DNA from: Paranoxybacillus sp035645275
GTDB lineage: Bacteria; Bacillota; Bacilli; Bacillales; Anoxybacillaceae
Reading direction: 5' to 3'
Assembly (NCBI GenBank): GCA_035645275.1
Contig: DASQMX010000031.1
Location: 434,001 to 498,000 of the forward strand
DNA length: 64,000 nt
The translations under genes and the position numbers were made by a program. Of the stretch, positions 60,486-64,000 are shown one piece after another (position 1 is the first letter of the stretch; each line of letters opens with the position of its first letter). The notes beneath the pieces are model-generated. The model ran no database searches. It had not been told where the DNA came from and saw only the letters and a program-made list of their open reading frames with translations.

Positions 60486-60716
60486 TCAACCTCCGCTTAC
60501 TGGCGGAATGAGTGCAACTGTATCTCCCTTATTAATTAACTCATTTTCCGATGCGTACTCCTCATTCACAGCAACCATCACATGCTGTAAATCAATGTTA
60601 TATTCCGTTTCTAAATGGGTCTTTAACTCTTTGACCGTAATTGGCGCAGAGTTAAATTCGATTCGTTCTTTTCCAATCACCTCTTGCAAATGTGCAAAAA
60701 AGAGTATCGTTATCAC
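60486..60716 (-). CDS. moaD: Molybdopterin synthase sulphur-carrier subunit MoaD
   Basis: A 76-residue ubiquitin-like protein (ITILFFAHLQEVIGKERIEF) ending in the required Gly-Gly (ALIPPVSGG), which carries the thiocarboxylate. GTG 60716 follows GAGGGGGA. The open frame extends to 60815 inside moaE, but that region lacks a start signal and would add 33 non-family residues. It overlaps the moaE stop by 4 bp and is last in the operon. Confidence 0.92.
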   Translation of the reverse strand: MITILFFAHLQEVIGKERIEFNSAPITVKELKTHLETEYNIDLQHVMVAVNEEYASENELINKGDTVALIPPVSGG

Positions 60717-61183
60717 TGTAAATCCCCCTCTTCTGGCTTTCCAGTCGGATATGCCTTTGTTTCTAATTGATTTCCAACCCATTCTTCTCCATTTTCCCAA
60801 TGTTCCTTTTTCCAAATCGGAACAATTTGTTTAATTCGTTCAATGGCATATTGGTTCGCCTCATAGGCATCTTTTCGGTGAGGAGTGGAAACAGCAATCA
60901 CAACCGCGATGTCGGAAATGTCCAGCTTTCCAATTCTATGAGTAATCGCGACCTGTGCCTCTGGCCATTTTTCTTTTATTTCTTCTCCTATTTGTGCCAG
61001 CTTTTTTTCCGCCATCGAAACATAAGCTTCATATTGTAAAAATAACGTTCTTTTACCGTTTGTAAACTCCCGCACTGTTCCAATAAACGTAGTAACCGCT
61101 CCTGCTTCAGGACGAATTACTTTTTTCACTACTTCCTCAATCGAAATCGGTTCTTTCGTAATGGCAAATAGCTGATTGTTCAC
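60713..61183 (-). CDS. moaE: Molybdopterin synthase catalytic subunit MoaE
   Basis: A 156-residue subunit that, with MoaD, inserts two sulphurs into cyclic pyranopterin phosphate. It has the conserved EAGAVTTFIGTVRE, LQYEAYVSMAEKKLAQIGEEI, VAITHRIGKLDISDIAVVIAV and the catalytic Lys in PIWKKEHWENGEEWVGN. GTG 61183 follows GTGAGGGA, in preference to an in-frame ATG at 61213 that lies inside mobB. Confidence 0.94.
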   Translation of the reverse strand: MNNQLFAITKEPISIEEVVKKVIRPEAGAVTTFIGTVREFTNGKRTLFLQYEAYVSMAEKKLAQIGEEIKEKWPEAQVAITHRIGKLDISDIAVVIAVSTPHRKDAYEANQYAIERIKQIVPIWKKEHWENGEEWVGNQLETKAYPTGKPEEGDLQ

Positions 61184-61689
61184 AAAGCATCCCTCACATA
61201 ATTCATGATCCATTGTAAATATTGCTCCTCATTTTTTATCGAAAAAATTGGACAATCTATTCGAAGTGATTCCGGTAACGTTGTCCATGTAATTGCCGCA
61301 ATAATATTTTCTAATGTCGTCAAAAGCGGTAGGTCGTCGATCGTTCGTAACATGACTACTTTTGGATACTTCTCTTTTTTAAATCCTTCTACTAGGACAG
61401 CATCGATTGGTAAGAGCGAATAAATTTGTAAGATTTGTTGTAACGACCATTCATCTTGAATGGCCTGCAGTTGCAACAAGCCGTTCCCCTCTACCGAAGA
61501 AACGATGGCCCCTGCTTGACAATGCCGATTGGAATCGTTGGGTAAATCAGATAAGTCAGGATAACCGCCATGCCCATGGTGTTTCACTGCACCTACTCTG
61601 TAGCCTTGATGAACTGCTTCTTTAATTAGTTTTTCAACAAGCGTCGTTTTTCCGCTATTTTTGTAGCCAACCACTTGTAAGATTTTCAT
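61180..61689 (-). CDS. mobB: Molybdopterin-guanine dinucleotide biosynthesis adapter protein MobB
   Basis: A 169-residue P-loop GTP-binding protein. Walker A is GYKNSGKTTLVEKL at residues 8-21, followed by VGAVKHHGHGG and later VLVEGFKKEKYPKVVMLR. MobB assists attachment of GMP to molybdopterin. It overlaps moeA upstream and moaE downstream by 4 bp each, so translation is coupled. Its presence implies a MobA elsewhere and MGD-type molybdoenzymes such as formate dehydrogenase or nitrate reductase. Confidence 0.93.
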   Translation of the reverse strand: MKILQVVGYKNSGKTTLVEKLIKEAVHQGYRVGAVKHHGHGGYPDLSDLPNDSNRHCQAGAIVSSVEGNGLLQLQAIQDEWSLQQILQIYSLLPIDAVLVEGFKKEKYPKVVMLRTIDDLPLLTTLENIIAAITWTTLPESLRIDCPIFSIKNEEQYLQWIMNYVRDAL

Positions 61690-62960
61690 GATTCCTCTCC
61701 AAACTGCGAACTTCCCTCTTCATCTTCTAACAATAGCACATCCACAAGCGTTCCCTTTTCAAACCCTCGCGTTCCGCCTGGAAGTACCATGAAAGCATTC
61801 GCCTTAGCAAGAGAGGTCACAATATTTGATTTATCCATTCCTGAAGGGGAAACGCAAAGCTGTCCGTTGTCATATGCTACATAACTTCTAACAAACCTTG
61901 TAAACGGATTTGGTTTAGGAAAATCAGCCTGCAAAATCGCTTTTGTTTTTCGCAAATATGGATTTGGCGAAAACAGCATTGTTCGAACTACCGGACGAAC
62001 AAACAATTCATAACCGACATAACATGCTGACGGATTGCCGGAGAGCCCAAACAACAATTTGCCATTTAATTGAGCTACTGTCGTTACACTTCCCGGACGC
62101 ATTGCAATTTTATTAAAAAGCACTTCTGCCCCTAATTTTTCATAAATCATCGGCAAATAATCGTAATCACCGACGGAAACGCCTCCTGTCGTAATCAGAA
62201 TATCTACTTGATCCAATGCGCTTTTTATCGCCGTAAAACACTCGTCTACCTCATCAGCAAGCTTTCCAAAATAAATAGGCGTCGCTCCATTGCGGACGAT
62301 TTGCGCACTAATCATATACGAATTGCTGTTACGGATTTTTCCTGGAACAAGCGGCTCGGATACATCCAACAACTCGCTCCCAGTGGCGAAAATACCGATT
62401 TTCGGTCTTTTCGCTACCTTTACTTGTGAATAACCGAACGTCGCCAATAACGCTTGTATACCGGGGTTGATAAACGTCCCTTCCTCAACTAATTTAGTCC
62501 CTTTTTTTGTATCTTCTCCCTGAAAAGAAATATTGTCTCCCGATTTAAACGAACGTTTAATCGACATATATTTTTTGCCATCCCGTTCATATTGCTGCGT
62601 TAGTTCAAGCATGACAACGGCATCGCACTCATTCGGCATTTGCGCTCCGGTCATAATACGAACAGCTTGAAACGGTTGAACTGTTTTCTTTGCCACCTCA
62701 CCAGCGCCAATTTCTTCAATTACTTCAAACTCGACTGGATACTCAGAACTGGCCGCAGCAGAGTCGATGGCACGAATGGCGAATCCGTCATACGGTGAAC
62801 GATCAAACGGAGGCACATCATGATCGGCAACTAACGGCTCCGCTAAATATCGTCCATATGCATGTTCTAAAGAAACAATTTCAGCCTCTCCTGCTTTTGC
62901 ATAAGCCATCACTCTTTTAACTGCCTCAGAAACAGGAATCGGTGTTCTTCTTTCAACCAT
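61686..62960 (-). CDS. moeA: Molybdopterin molybdenumtransferase MoeA
   Basis: A 424-residue enzyme that inserts molybdate into adenylylated molybdopterin. It has the MoeA N-terminal pattern PVSEAVKRVMAYA, then DHDVPPFDRSPYDGFAIRA, IMTGAQMPNECDAVV, the MogA-like domain with PKIGIFATGSELLD and ITTGGVSVGDYDY, then LFGLSGNPSACYVGYELF. It follows moaA after a gap of about 300 bp that holds a small possible gene. Confidence 0.95.
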   Translation of the reverse strand: MVERRTPIPVSEAVKRVMAYAKAGEAEIVSLEHAYGRYLAEPLVADHDVPPFDRSPYDGFAIRAIDSAAASSEYPVEFEVIEEIGAGEVAKKTVQPFQAVRIMTGAQMPNECDAVVMLELTQQYERDGKKYMSIKRSFKSGDNISFQGEDTKKGTKLVEEGTFINPGIQALLATFGYSQVKVAKRPKIGIFATGSELLDVSEPLVPGKIRNSNSYMISAQIVRNGATPIYFGKLADEVDECFTAIKSALDQVDILITTGGVSVGDYDYLPMIYEKLGAEVLFNKIAMRPGSVTTVAQLNGKLLFGLSGNPSACYVGYELFVRPVVRTMLFSPNPYLRKTKAILQADFPKPNPFTRFVRSYVAYDNGQLCVSPSGMDKSNIVTSLAKANAFMVLPGGTRGFEKGTLVDVLLLEDEEGSSQFGEES

Positions 62961-63031
62961 TTTCCATCCCTCACTACATTTTTATATCATTTTTAAAACG
63001 AAATGATGCTTTCCTCTAGTAATCAATTGAA

Positions 63032-63124
63032 TTAGTTTACTCCTTCTTCCAGTTTATCATCACTATCCCATTCATTGGCAATATACAGCATCATTTCATG
63101 CGCTGTAACACTCCTATCATCCAT
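63032..63124 (-). CDS. Possible 30-codon gene between moaA and moeA
   Basis: A frame starting MDDRSVTAHEMMLYIANEWD and ending LEEGVN fits a short acidic amphipathic helix. There is no strong ribosome-binding site; GGAAATGG is nearest. It lies in an otherwise gene-free stretch of 300 bp. Protein-like composition is the only support. Confidence 0.25.
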   Translation of the reverse strand: MDDRSVTAHEMMLYIANEWDSDDKLEEGVN

Positions 63125-63190
63125 TTCCAACTATTTACATTGTATCAAAAATTCCAATAGCCTAGTTATGATTTTTATTATACAAATGAA

Positions 63191-63237
63191 AAAAACGGAC
63201 TGGCCCATTTCCTCTTGAGTCAGTCCGCTTTTTATCG
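63191..63237 (-). terminator. Terminator after moaA
   Basis: AAAACGGACTG/CAGTCCGCTTTT stem with a loop of about 18 nt. It lies just after moaA, so moeA and downstream genes may need their own promoter. Confidence 0.75.
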
Positions 63238-63261
63238 CATTCAAGTTAACAATAAGGCTCT

Positions 63262-64000
63262 TTATCCCCCGATATAAGACATTTCAATCTTTTTTCGCTC
63301 TTTAGCGCTTTGTTCTGTCCGTTCATCAGAATATCGGTCCGTCCGTTTATTCCATGTCGAGATAATCAATTCCTCAATGAGCTCCTTTTCAGCTCCTTGC
63401 CTTAAAAGCTCCTTTAGTGATACTCCGTCTGAGGCAAATAAACACGTATATAATATTCCATCCGCAGAAACTCTTGCTCTTGTGCAGCTTTGGCAAAATG
63501 ATTCCGTAACGGAAGAAATAAATCCAATTTCTGTGTTCGTGCCCGCGTAGCGATATCTGCTAGCTACCTCACCCAAATAGGCAGGATCTATCGGCTCAAG
63601 AGGATGGAACTGATGAATGAGCTCATAAATCTCTTTTTTCGTAACGACTTGGGAGAAATCCCATCCATTTGACGTACCAACATCCATAAACTCGATAAAC
63701 CGCAGGGTAATACCCTCCTGTTTAAAATAGTGCGCCATCGGTACAATCTGCGAATCATTTAATCCTTTTTTAACGACCATGTTTACTTTTACTTTCAATC
63801 CCGCTTTTTTTGCTACCTCAATCCCTTTTAAAATCGGGGCAACCCCTACTCCAACCCCGTTCATTTTCTTAAAAACTTCATCGTCAAGGGCGTCAAGACT
63901 TACATTTACCCGCTGCAATCCAGCTTGCTTTAAACTTTCCGCCCACTTTACTAAATGTACCCCATTTGTTGTCAAGGCAATGTCTTTAATCCCGTCTATT
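63262..64000 (-). CDS. moaA: GTP 3',8-cyclase MoaA, 5' part beyond the right edge
   Basis: The C-terminal 246 or so residues of a radical SAM enzyme that starts molybdopterin synthesis. The N-terminal CxxxCxxC cluster lies outside the window. Visible parts are LTTNGVHLVKWAESLKQAGL and RVNVSLDALDDEVFKKMNG from the SAM barrel, the second iron-sulphur cluster SFCQSCTRARVSADGILYTCLF, and the terminal Gly-Gly (SYIGG) needed for activity. The first complete ATG in the frame, at 63975, is internal and is not the start. Confidence 0.96.
   Translation of the reverse strand, partial: IDGIKDIALTTNGVHLVKWAESLKQAGLQRVNVSLDALDDEVFKKMNGVGVGVAPILKGIEVAKKAGLKVKVNMVVKKGLNDSQIVPMAHYFKQEGITLRFIEFMDVGTSNGWDFSQVVTKKEIYELIHQFHPLEPIDPAYLGEVASRYRYAGTNTEIGFISSVTESFCQSCTRARVSADGILYTCLFASDGVSLKELLRQGAEKELIEELIISTWNKRTDRYSDERTEQSAKERKKIEMSYIGG

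Overview
The window is chromosomal DNA from an AT-rich, spore-forming Bacillaceae. It is most like the moderately thermophilic Anoxybacillus/Parageobacillus group. Gene order from about 10 kb to 60 kb is nearly that of Bacillus subtilis read backwards: argCJBD-carAB-argF, yjzC, yjzD, yjaU, med, fabH-fabF, yjaZ, yjbA, trpS, oppABCDF, spxA, yjbE, mecA, coiA, pepF, yjbH, yjbI, yjbJ, yjbK, yjbL, sasB, nadK, yjbO, prpE, yjbQ, fabI, cotO, yjcA. Differences are clpB between yjzC and yjzD, mgtE and a rodA-like gene beside yjbQ, a cardiolipin synthase beside mecA, and a molybdenum-cofactor operon at the right end. No tRNA, rRNA, CRISPR array, prophage or intact transposon was seen.

Region 1 (1-10 kb) is a spore-surface and sporulation region. 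It has a YhcN/YlaJ lipoprotein cut by the left edge, a DUF1657 protein, several small unassigned proteins (one of 42 residues rich in Gly and Cys), a cysteine-containing 240-residue protein behind a good sigma-K-like promoter, yjcA, and a four-gene sugar cluster matching B. subtilis ytdA/ytcABC. CotO closes the region. B. subtilis has cotVWXYZ between yjcA and cotO; here the sugar cluster occupies that position.

Region 2 (10-23 kb) holds fabI under a FapR-like operator, a CPA2 antiporter, MgtE, a RodA-like SEDS protein and PrpE. Two opposed operons follow: yjbL-sasB-nadK-yjbO on the minus strand and yjbK-yjbJ-yjbI-yjbH on the plus strand. Region 3 (23-40 kb) holds pepF, coiA, cls, mecA, yjbE, spxA, the oppABCDF peptide importer and trpS behind a Trp T-box. 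YjbH, Spx and MecA are parts of one regulated-proteolysis circuit, with ClpB nearby behind a CtsR box. Region 4 (40-51 kb) holds yjaZ, fabF and fabH under a second FapR-like operator, med, yjaU, yjzD, clpB, yjzC and uppP. Region 5 (51-64 kb) is the arginine/carbamoyl-phosphate operon and the moaA-moeA-mobB-moaE-moaD operon, both on the minus strand.

The most distinctive non-coding content is three families of long imperfect palindromes. (i) Modular hairpins of about 75-95 nt in three sequence classes (A, B, C) are joined by a shared linker, occur in different combinations at three loci, and run into the 3' ends of two genes. (ii) A palindrome of about 118 bp with GAGGCTGTCTCA-type ends occurs five times plus reduced forms, usually within a few bases of a stop codon, where it probably acts as a terminator. 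(iii) A third element at 16.9 kb has a half copy at 30.9 kb. I found no convincing new defence or enzymatic system. The repeats and the small spore proteins are the best candidates for undescribed biology.
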